Under the pieces are notes generated by a model, which made no database searches, was not told where the DNA came from, and worked only from the letters and a program-made list of their open reading frames with translations. A stretch of 64,000 nucleotides of DNA from NCBI GenBank assembly GCA_028752905.1, contig JAQNBH010000005.1, positions 434,001 through 498,000 of the forward strand, written 5' to 3'. Numbering within the stretch: position 1 is the stretch's first letter; every line of letters begins with the position of its first letter. The position numbers were made by a program, and so were the translations under genes. Below, piece by piece: positions 22,101-34,100 of the stretch. The stretch is from Cladorhizidae sp. MBARI D1340-BT2. Its lineage: Eukaryota; Porifera; Demospongiae; Poecilosclerida; Cladorhizidae.

Positions 22101-25100
22101 GAAGTGTTGCTAGTATACTATGCACTGGAAGTGTTGCTGGTATTCTGTGCACTGGAAGTGTTGCTGGTATACTGTGCACTGGAAGTGTTGCTGGTATACT
22201 GTGCACTGGAAGTGTTGCTGGTATACTGTACACTGGAAGTGTTGCTGGTATACTATACACTAGAAGTGTTGCTGGTATACTATGCACTGGAAGTGTTGCT
22301 GGTATACTGTGCACTGGAAGTGTTGCTGGTATTCTGTGCACTGGAAGTGTTGCTGGTATACTGTGCACTGGAAGTGTTGCTGGTATACTGTGCACTGGAA
22401 GTGTTGCTGGTATAGCGTGCACTGGAAGTGTTGCTGGTATACTGTGCACTGGAAGTGTTGCTGGTATTCTGTGCACTGGAAGTGTTGCTGGTATACTGTG
22501 CACTGGAAGTGTTGCTGGTATACTGTACACTGGAAGTGTTGCTGGTATACTATACACTAGAAGTGTTGCTGGTATACTATGCACTGGAAGTGTTGCTGGT
22601 ATACTGTCACTGGAAGTGTTGCTGGTATAGTGTGCACTGGAAGTGTTGCTGGTATACTGTGCACTGGAAGTGTTGCTGGTATACTGTGCACTGGAAGTGT
22701 TGCTGGTATACTGTGCACTGGAAGTGTTGCTGGTATACTATGCACTGGAAGTGTTGCTGGTATACTGTGCACTGGAAGTGTTGCTGGTATACTGTGTACT
22801 GGAAGTGTTGCTGGTATACTATGCACTGGAAGTGTTGCTGGTATACTGTGCACTGGAAGTGTTGCTGGTATACTGTGCACTGGAAGTGTTGCTGGTATAC
22901 TATGCACTGGAAGTGTTGCTGGTATACTGTGCACTGGAAGTGTTGCTGGTATACTGTCACTGGAAGTGTTGCTGGTATACTATGCACTGGAAGTGTTGCT
23001 GGTATACTGTGCACTGGAAGTGTTGCTGGTATACTATGCACTGGAAGTGTTGCTGGTATACCATGCACTGGAAGTGTTGCTGGTATACTGTCACTGGAAG
23101 TGTTGCTGGTATACTATGCACTGGAAGTGTTGCTGGTATACCATGCACTGGAAGTGTTGCTGGTATACTGTGCACTGGAAGTGTTGCTGGTATACTATGC
23201 ACTGGAAGTGTTGCTGGTATACCATGCACTGGAAGTGTTGCTGGTATACTGTGCACTGGAAGTGTTGCTGGTATACTGTGCACTGGAAGTGTTGCTGGTA
23301 TACTATGCACTGGAAGTGTTGCTGGTATACCATGCACTGGAAGTGTTGCTGGTATACTGTGCACTGGAAGTGTTGCTGGTATAGTGTGCACTGGAAGTGT
23401 TGCTGGTATACTGTGCACTGGAAGTGTTGCTGGTATACTGTGCACTGGAATTGTTGCTGGTATACTATGCACTGGAAGTGTTGCTGGTATACTATGCACT
23501 GGAAGTGTTGCTGGTACACCGTCCACTGGAAGTGTTGCTGGTATACTGTGCACTGGAAGTGTTGCTGGTATACTATGCACTGGAAGTGTTGCTGGTATAC
23601 TGTGCACTGGAAGTGTTGCTGGTATACTGTGCACTGGAAGTGTTGCTGGTATACTGTGCACTGGAAGTGTTGCTGGTATACTATGCACTGGAAGTGTTGC
23701 TGGTATACTATGCACTGGAAGTGTTGCTGGTATACTATGCACTGGAAGTGTTGCTGGTATACTGTGCACTGGAAGTGTTGCTGGTATACTATGCACTGGA
23801 AGTGTTGCTGGTATACTGTCACTGGAAGTGTTGCTGGTATACTGTGCACTGGAAGTGTTGCTGGTATACTGTGCACTGGAAGTGTTGCTGGTATACTGTG
23901 CACTGGAAGTGTTGCTGGTATACTGTGCACTGGAAGTGTTGCTGGTATACTATGCACTGGAAGTGTTGCTGGTATACTATGCACTGGAAGTGTTGCTGGT
24001 ATACCATGCACTGGAAGTGTTGCTGGTATACTGTGCACTGGAAGTGTTGCTGGTATACTGTGCACTGGAAGTGTTGCTGGTATAGCGTGCACTGGAAGTG
24101 TTGCTGGTATACTATGCACTGGAAGTGTTGCTGGTATACTATGCACTGGAAGTGTTGCTGGTATACTATGCACTGGAAGTGTTGCTGGTATACTATGCAC
24201 TGGAAGTGTTGCTGGTATACTGTGCACTGGAAGTGTTGCTGGTATACTGTCACTGGAAGTGTTGCTGGTATACTGTGCACTGGAAGTGTTGCTGGTATAC
24301 TGTGCACTGGAAGTGTTGCTGGTATACTGTGCACTGGAAGTGTTGCTGGTATACCATGCACTGGAAGTGTTGCTGGTATACTGTGCACTGGAAGTGTTGC
24401 TGGTATACTGTGCACTGGAAGTGTTGCTGGTATACTATGCACTGGAAGTGTTGCTGGTATACTGTGCACTGGAAGTGTTGCTGGTATACTGTGCACTGGA
24501 AGTGTTGCTGGTATACTATGCACTGGAAGTGTTGCTGGTATACTGTGCACTGGAAGTGTTGCTGGTATACTGTCACTGGAAGTGTTGCTGGTATACTATG
24601 CACTGGAAGTGTTGCTGGTATACTGTGCACTGGAAGTGTTGCTGGTATACTATGCACTGGAAGTGTTGCTGGTATACCATGCACTGGAAGTGTTGCTGGT
24701 ATACTGTCACTGGAAGTGTTGCTGGTATACTATGCACTGGAAGTGTTGCTGGTATACCATGCACTGGAAGTGTTGCTGGTATACTGTGCACTGGAAGTGT
24801 TGCTGGTATACTATGCACTGGAAGTGTTGCTGGTATACCATGCACTGGAAGTGTTGCTGGTATACTGTGCACTGGAAGTGTTGCTGGTATACTATGCACT
24901 GGAAGTGTTGCTGGGTGTTGCTGGTATACTGTGCACTGGAAGTGTTGCTGGTATACTGTGCACTGGAAGTGTTGCTGGTATACTATGCACTGGAAGTGTT
25001 GCTGGTATAGCGTACACTGGAAGTGTTGCTGGTATACTGTGCACTGGAAGTGTTGCTGGTATACTGTGCACTGGAAGTGTTGCTGGTATACTGTGCACTG

Positions 25101-28100
25101 GAAGTGTTGCTGGTATACTGTGCACTGGAAGTGTTGCTGGTATACTATGCACTGGAAGTGTTGCTGGTATACTGTGCACTGGAAGTGTTGCTGGTATACT
25201 GTGCACTGGAAGTGTTGCTGGTATACTGTGCACTGGAAGTGTTGCTGGTATACTATGCACTGGAAGTGTTGCTGGTATACTGTGCACTGGAAGTGTTGCT
25301 GGTATACTGTCACTGGAAGTGTTGCTGGTATACTATGCACTGGAAGTGTTGCTGGTATACTGTGCACTGGAAGTGTTGCTGGTATACTGTGCACTGGAAG
25401 TGTTGCTGGTATACTATGCACTAGAAGTGTTGCTAGTATACTATGCACTGGAAGTGTTGCTGGTATACTGTGCACTGGAAGTGTTGCTGGTATACTGTGC
25501 ACTGGAAGTGTTGCTGGTATACTATGCACTGGAAGTGTTGCTGGTATAGCGTGCACTGGAAGTGTTGCTGGCATAGCGTGCACTGGCCAGTGAGGGTTAA
25601 TTGGGTGTATCCAGATCTGATTATGGCCAGACCCGCAGAGTTATTATGAATAGTAGCCACTGAGAAGCCAGTGCGTGTGGGCGTGATCCTCCCGGCACGT
25701 GGTGTGAGTGATGAGAAGCCAGTGTGTGTGGGCGTGATCCTCCCGCCACATGCATGTGGTGTGAGCGATGAGAAGCCAGTGTGTGTGGGCGTGATCCTCC
25801 CGCCACATGCACGTGGTGTGAGTGATGAGAGCCAGTGTGTGTGGGCGTGATCCTCCCGCCATGTGCACGTGGTGTGAGTGATGAGAAGCCAGTGTGTGTG
25901 GGCGTGATCCTCCCGCCGTGTGCACGTGGTATGAGTGTTTTATTGTTGTTAATTATAAAATATCGTAGCCGTGGAGTGACAATGTGTCAAATTTAGTTCT
26001 CTGACAACATTTGCAGTTCAATAGAATGCCTTCTCTGGTAAGTATATTCTAGTACAGTTGATGCTATGTTAGTGCCCTATAGCTGGAGTCTTTTAGATGC
26101 TATGTTAGTGCCCTATAGCTGGAGTCTTTTAGATGCTATGTTAGTGCCCTATAGCTGGAGTCTTTTAGATGCTATGTTAGTGCCCTATAGCTGGAGTCTA
26201 TTAGATGCTATGTTAGTGCCCTATAGCTGGAGTCTATTAGATGCTATGTTAGTGCCCTATAGCTGGAGTCTATTAGATGCTATGTTAGTGCCCTATAGCT
26301 GGAGTCTATTAGATGCTATGTTAGTGCCCTATAGCTGGAGCCTATTAGATGCTATGTTAGTGCCCTATAGCTGGAGTCTATTAGATACTATGTTAGTGCC
26401 CTATAGCTGGAGTCTATTAGATGCTATGTTAGTGCCCTATAGCTGGAGCCTATTAAATACAGTGTTAGTGCCCTATAGCTGGAGCCTATTAGATGCTGTT
26501 AGTGCCCTATAGCTGGAGTCTATTAGATGCTGTTAGTGCCGTATAGATGGAGCCTATTAGATGCAGTGTTGGTGCCGTATAGATGGAGCCTATTAGATGC
26601 TATGTTAATAGCTGGAGTCTATTAGATGCTGTTAGTGCCCTATAGCTGGAGTCTATTAGATGCTATGTTAGTGCCCTATAGCTGGAGTCTATTAGATGCA
26701 GTGTTAGTGCTGGAGTCTATTAGATACTATGTTAGTGTCCTATAGCTGGAGTCCTATTAGATGCTATGTTAGTGCCCTATAGCTTGAGTCTTTTAGATGC
26801 TATGTTAGTGCCCTATAGCTGGAGTCTATTAGATGCTATGTTAGTGCCCTATAGCTGGAGTCTATTAGATGCTATGTTAGTGCCCTATAGCTGGAGTCTT
26901 TTAGATGCTATGTTAGTGCCCTATAGCTGGAGTCTATTAGATGCTATGTTAGTGCCCTATAGCTGGAGTCTATTAGATACTATGTTAGTGCCCTGTAGCT
27001 GGTGTCCTATTAGATGCTGTTAGTGCCCTATAGCTGGAGTCTATTAGATGCTATGTTAGTGCCCTATAGCTGGAGTCTTTTAGATGCTGTTAGTGCCCTA
27101 TAGCTGGAGTCTATTAGATGCTATGTTAGTGCCCTATAGCTGGAGTCTATTAGATGCTATGTTAGTGCCCTATAGCTGGAGTCTATTAGATGCTATGTTA
27201 GTGCCCTATAGCTGGAGTCTATTAGATGCTGTTAGTGCCCTATAGCTGGAGCCTATGTTAGTGCCCTATAGCTGGAGTCCTATTAGATGCTATGTTAGTG
27301 CCCATTGACTGTCAAAGATCATACCTGCGAAATAAAATAATTGCACGAAAGCATACCCAACTACCCACCATATGCATGATGATAAAAATTTCTGCCCGTC
27401 AAGGCTCTGTGTAAGAGCCCATAACTGCTAGCTTGTAGCTACTAAGAGCCCCTGCTAAGTGCCCATGGCTGCTAGCCTAGCAGTTAAGAGTATAGGACCT
27501 GTGGATGGGCATTGTGTGGTTTGTGTGGCGTGGTGTGCGTGTGTGTATGTGTGTGGTGGGTGTGTTATTCGAATTGTTTCCCTTTAGAACTGCTGACGGC
27601 TCTGTGTCAGTGGCATGGCTGTAAGGATGTCGAAGTTCTGGAGAGCAGCCTGGGTAGATCTATGTTGACCCACCTTCAAACTTGTCTCCATAGCGACAAC
27701 TGGAGACAGAGGCCAATACAGAAGCAGAGTTTGGTATGGTGCATCACTCACCTTAAGGTAGATAAGCAGAGTTTGGTATGATGCATCACTCACCTTAAGG
27801 TAGAGAAGCAGAGTTTGGTATGGTACATCACACACCTTAAGGTAGAGAAGCAGAGTTTGGTATGGTGCATCACTCACCTTAAGGTAGAGAAGCAGAGTTT
27901 GGTATGGTGCATCACACACCTTAAGGTAGAGAAGCAGAGTTTGGTATGATGCATGACTCACCTTAAGGTAGAGAAGCAGAGTTTGGTATGGTGCATGACT
28001 CACCTTAAGGTGGAGAAGCAGAGTATGGTGTGGTGCATGACTCACCTTAAGGTGGAGAAGCAGAGTTTGGTATGATGCATCACTCACCTTAAGGTGGAGA

Positions 28101-31100
28101 AGCAGAGTTTGGTATGATGCATCACTCACCTTAAGGTAGAGAAGCAGAGTTTGGTATGGTGCATCACTCACCTTAAGGTAGAGAAGCAGAGTTTGGTATG
28201 ATGCATCACTCACCTTAAGGTGGAGAAGCAGAGTTTGGTGTGGTGCATGACTCACCTTAAGGTAGAGAAGCAGAGTTTGGTATGGTGCATCACTCACCTT
28301 AAGGTAGAGAAGCAGAGTTTGGTATGGTGAATGACTCGCCTTAAGGTGGAGAAGCAGAGTTTGGTATGGTGCATCACTCACCTTAAGGTAGAGAAGCAGA
28401 GTTTGGTATGGTGAATGACTCGCCTTAAGGTAGAGAAGCAGAGTTTGGTATGGTGCATGACTCACCTTAAGGTGGAGAAGCAGAGTTTGGTATGATGCAT
28501 CACTCACCTTAAGGTAGAGAAGCAGAGTTTGGTATGGTGCATCACTCACCTTAAGGTGGAGAAGCAGAGTTTGGTATGATGCATCACTCACCTTAATTAA
28601 GGTAGATAAGCAGAGTTTGGTATGGTGCATGACTCACCTTAAGGTAGAGAAGCAGAGTTTGGTGTGGTGCATCACTCACCTTAAGGTAGAGAAGCAGAGT
28701 TTGGTATGGTGCATGACTCACCTTAAGGTAGAGAAGCAGAGTTTGGTATGGTGCATGACTCACCTTAAGGTGGAGAAGCAGAGTTTGGTATGATGCATCA
28801 CTCACCTTAAGGTAGAGAAGCAGAGTTTGGTATGATGCATGACTCACCTTAAGGTGGAGAAGCAGAGTTTGGTATGATGCATCACTCACCTTAAGGTAGA
28901 TAGGCAGAGTTTGGTATGGTGCATGACTCACCTTAAGGTGGAGAAGCTGAGTTTGGTATGATGCATCACTCACTTAAGGTAGATAAGCAGAGTTTGGTAT
29001 GATGCATCACTCACCTTAAGGTAGAGAAGCAGAGTTTGGTATGATGCATCACTCACCTTAAGGTAGAAAAGCAGAGTTTGCTATGGTGAATGACTCACCT
29101 TAAGGTAGAGAAGCAGAGTTTGGTATGGTGCATGACTCACCTTAAGGTGGAGAAGCAGAGTTTGGTATGATGCATCACTCACCTTAAGGTAGAGAAGCAG
29201 AGTTTGGTATGGTGCATGACTCACCTTAAGGTGGAGAAGCAGAGTTTGGTATGGTGCATGACTCACCTTAAGGTAGATAAGCAGAGTTTGGTATGATGCA
29301 TCACTCACCTTAAGGTAGAGAAGCAGAGTTTGGTATGATGCATCACTCACCTTAAGGTAGAGAAGCAGAGTTTGGTATGGTGAATGACTCACCTTAAGGT
29401 AGAGAAGCAGAGTTTGGTATGGTGCATGACTCACCTTAAGGTGGAGAAGCAGAGTTTGGTATGATGCATCACTCACCTTAAGGTAGAGAAGCAGAGTTTG
29501 GTATGATGCATCACTCACCTTAAGGTAGAGAAGCAGAGTTTGGTATGGTGCATGACTCACCTTAAGGTGGAGAAGCAGAGTTTGGTATGATGCATCACTC
29601 ACCTTAAGGTAGAGAAGCAGAGTTTGGTATGATGCATCACTCACCTTAAGGTAGAGAAGCAGAGTTTGGTATGGTGCATCACTCACCTTAAGGTAGAGAA
29701 GCAGAGTTTGGTATGATGCATCACTCACCTTAAGGTAGAGAAGCAGAGTTTGGTATGGTGCATGACTCACCTTAAGGTGGAGAAGCAGAGTTTGGTATGA
29801 TGCATCACTCACCTTAAGGTAGAGAAGCAGAGTTTGGTATGGTGCATGACTCACCTTAAGGTAGAGAAGCAGAGTTTGGTATGATGCATCACTCACCTTA
29901 AGGTAGAGAAGCAGAGTTTGGTATGGTGCATCACTCACCTTAAGGTAGAGAAGCAGAGTTTGGTATGATGCATCACTCACCTTAAGGTAGAGAAGCAGAG
30001 TTTGGTATGATGCATCACTCACCTTAAGGTAGAGAAGCAGAGTTTGGTATGATGCATCACTCACCTTAAGGTAGAGAAGCAGAGTTTGGTATGATGCATC
30101 ACTCACCTTAAGGTGGAGAAGCAGAGTTTGGTATGGTGCATCACTCACCTTAAGGTAGATAAGCAGAGTTTGGTATGATGCATCACTCACCTTAAGGTAG
30201 AGAAGCAGAGTTTGGTATGGTGCATCACTCACCTTAAGGTAGAGAAGCAGAGTTTGGTATGATGCATCACTCACCTTAAGGTGGAGAAGCAGAGTTTGGT
30301 ATGATGCATCACTCACCTTAATTAAGGTAGATAAGCAGAGTTTGGTATGGTGCATGACTCACCTTAAGGTGGAGAAGCAGAGTTTGGTGTGGTGCATCAC
30401 TCACCTTAAGGTAGAGAAGCAGAGTTTGGTATGATGCATCACTCACCTTAAGGTGGAGAAGCAGAGTTTGGTATGATGCATCACTCACCTTAATTAAGGT
30501 AGATAAGCAGAGTTTGGTATGGTGCATGACTCACCTTAAGGTGGAGAAGCAGAGTTTGGTGTGGTGCATGACTCACCTTAAGGTGGAGAAGCAGAGTTTG
30601 GTATGATGCATCACTCACCTTAAGGTAGAGAAGCAGAGTTTGGTATGGTGCATCACTCACCTTAAGGTAGAGAAGCAGAGTTTGGTATGATGCATCACTC
30701 ACCTTAAGGTAGAGAAGCAGAGTTTGGTATGGTGCATGACTCACCTTAAGGTAGAGAAGCAGAGTTTGGTATGGTGCATGACTCACCTTAAGGTAGAGAA
30801 GCAGAGTTTGGTATGGTGCATCACTCACCTTAAGGTAGAGAAGCAGAGTTTGGTATGATGCATCACTCACCTTAAGGTGGAGAAGCAGAGTTTGGTATGA
30901 TGCATCACTCACCTTAAGGTAGAGAAGCAGAGTTTGGTATGGTGCATGACTCACCTTAAGGTAGAGAAGCAGAGTTTGGTATGGTGCATGACTCACCTTA
31001 AGGTGGAGAAGCAGAGTTTGGTATGATGCATCACTCACCTTAAGGTGGAGAAGCAGAGTTTGGTATGATGCATCACTCACCTTAAGGTAGATAAGCAGAG

Positions 31101-34100
31101 TTTGGTATGATGCATCACTCACCTTAAGGTAGAGAAGCAGAGTTTGGTATGGTGCATGACTCACCTTAAGGTAGAGAAGCAGAGTTTGGTATGGTGCATG
31201 ACTCACCTTAAGGTAGAGAAGCAGAGTTTGGTATGATGCATCACTCACCTTAAGGTGGAGAAGCAGAGTTTGGTATGATGCATCACTCACCTTAAGGTGG
31301 AGAAGCAGAGTTTGGTATGATGCATCACTCACCTTAAGGTGGAGAAGCAGAGTTTGGTATGATGCATCACTCACCTTAAGGTAGAGAAGCAGAGTTTGGT
31401 ATGGTGCATCACTCACCTTAAGGTAGAGAAGCAGAGTTTGGTATGGTGCATGACTCACCTTAAGGTGGAGAAGCAGAGTTTGGTATGATGCATCACTCAC
31501 CTTAAGGTAGAGAAGCAGAGTTTGGTATGGTACATCACTCACCTTAAGGTAGAGAAGCAGAGTTTGGTATGGTACATCACTCACCTTAAGGTAGAGAAGC
31601 AGAGTTTGGTATGATGCATCACTCACCTTAAGGTAGAGAAGAAGCGTTTGGTATGGTGCATCACTCTCCGGAAGAGAGAGCTGATTGTTGTGATTAACGG
31701 AGATTATATTCATCACTGCCTACGCAACAGCATGTATCATAGTAAAATAACACAGCATAACAAAGCACAGCGCTACTGTAACAGCATAACACAGTGTAAC
31801 ACAATAGCATAATGTAATACAGTGTAGCACAGCACACTGTAACACTGCTTAACACAGCATTCTGTCACACAGCATAACATACACAAGAAGTTGATCAATG
31901 GTTTTGTGTTTATATGTCCTTATCACCTACATGTACATACAGTGTGTGAATCTATTGGTGTCTGCTTCATTATGTGATGTCATGCGATGTCATGTGATGT
32001 CATGGTAGTCAAGTAGTGCAATGCTGTGAATACCTTACCTTAGCCCTGACACTAGCCTTGTAACTCCTGATCTTAACCCTTGCCGAAGTCTTAGCCCTAT
32101 AACCCTCGTCTTAGCCCTATAACCCTCATCTCCTCTATAACCTTAGCCATAACTCTATAAAACCCTATCTCTTCTATAAACCTAGCCCTATCAAACCCTT
32201 ATATATTCTATAACCTTAGCCCTATAGCCTTCATCTCCTCTATAACCTTAGTCCTAGCCCAATAGCCTTCATCTTTTCTATAACCCTAGTCCTAACCCTA
32301 TATAGTCTTCATCTCCTCTATGACCTTAGTCCTAGCCTATAGCTCTCACCTCCTCTTATACCTTAGCCCTCGAACCCTCATCTCCTTTATATTCCCAGCC
32401 CTACCCTATAATTCTCGTTTCTTCTATAACCCTTGGCCTAATCCTAACTTAGCCCTACAACCCTTATCTCCTCTATATAACCTTCTATAACCTTAGTTCT
32501 TGTCCTTGGCCTAACCCTATAACCTCTTCTCCTTTATAACCTAGCCCTGACCCTGTCCCTATCCTCATCCTAGCCCTGTAACCTCTAGCCCTATAACCCT
32601 GGACCTAGTTATAGCCCTATAACCCTGGTCCTAGTTATAGCCCTATAACCCTGGTGCTAGTTATAGCCCTATAACCCTGGTCCTAGTTATAGCCCTATAA
32701 CCCTGGTCCTAGTTATAGCCCTATAACCCTGGTCCTAGTTATATACCTATAACCCTGGTCCTAGTTATAGCCCTATAACCCAGGTCCTAGTTATAGCCCT
32801 ATAACCCTGGTCCTAGTTATAGCCCTATAACCCTGGTCCTAGTTATAGCCCTATAACCCTGGTCCTAGTTATAGCCCTATAACCCTGGTCCTAGTTATAG
32901 CCCTATAACCCAGGTCCTAGTTATAGCCCTATAACCCTGGTCCTAGTTATAGCCCTATAACCCAGGTCCTAGTTATAGCCCTATAACCCTGGTCCTAGTT
33001 ATAGCCCAGGTCCTAGTTATAGCCCTATAACCCTGGTCCTAGTTATAGCCCTATAACCCTGGTCCTAGTCCCTATAACCCAGGTCCTAGTTATAGCCCTA
33101 TAACCCTGGTCCTAGTTATAGCCCTATAACCCTGGTCCTAGTTATAGCCCTATAACCCAGGTCCTAGTTATAGCCCTATATAACCCAGGTCCTTGGCCCT
33201 AACCCTCATTCTAGTCCTGCCCTTGGCCCTATCCATATATTCCTGGTCCCCTCATTCTAGCCCTACCACCTACTGTATGTAGCCCCATACATAACTCTAG
33301 TTTCTAGTTCTAGTACTACAGTAGCCCTCATTCTAGCCCTACCATGGTCCTAGCCCTAGTCCTTAATAGCCCTTGTGCGAAGTGTGCGTGGTCCTGGGGT
33401 TGTCCCTCCCTGGTGGAGCTATGGTAGTGTGTGGGCATGACCCTGGGGTTGTCCCTGGTGGAGCTGTGGTAGTGTGTGTGCACGTGTGTGTGACCCTGGG
33501 GTTGTCCCTGGTGGAGCTGTGGTAGTGAGTGTGCGTGTGTGTGACCCTGGGGTTGTCCCTGGTGGAGCTGTGGTAGTGTGTGTGCACGTGTGTGACCCTG
33601 GGGTTGTCCCTGTTGGAGCTGTGGTAGTGTGTGTGCACGTGTGTGACCCTGGGGTTGTCCCTGGTGGAGCTGTGGTAGTGTGTGTGCACGTGTGTGACCC
33701 TGGGGTTGTCCTTGGCGATATTGGAGCTCTGGTGGAGCTAGTGCTTGTGTGTATGTGTATGTGTGCTGGTCAGTCAGGCCAGTATTATTCTATGTCTTGT
33801 GATGGTGCAGCATCCTAATGTGAGCCCCCTGCTGGGGTACCTTCTCCCTCCTGTGCTGTGGATGCTGGACGATCACTCGGACTACCACAGAAGTTTGGCT
33901 TTGTCTCTGATATCCCACATCATTGACCAGACTGTATGAACCATGAACCCAGATGTGTTTATGCACATGTGTGTGTGCAGATGTTGTGTGTGTGTGCATG
34001 GGTGCATGTGTGTGTATGTGTGCATATACGTGTGTGTGTGTGTGTGCATATATATGTGCGTGTGTGCAGTGTGTGTGTGTGCATGCATATATGTGTGTGT

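Noticed and set aside
19277..25593. Very long open frames (up to about 1,100 codons) on both strands
   Set aside because: They are translations of a 27-bp repeat, open in several frames and both directions at once, and the frame switches wherever a 26-bp unit occurs. They lie in TTI2 intron 1.
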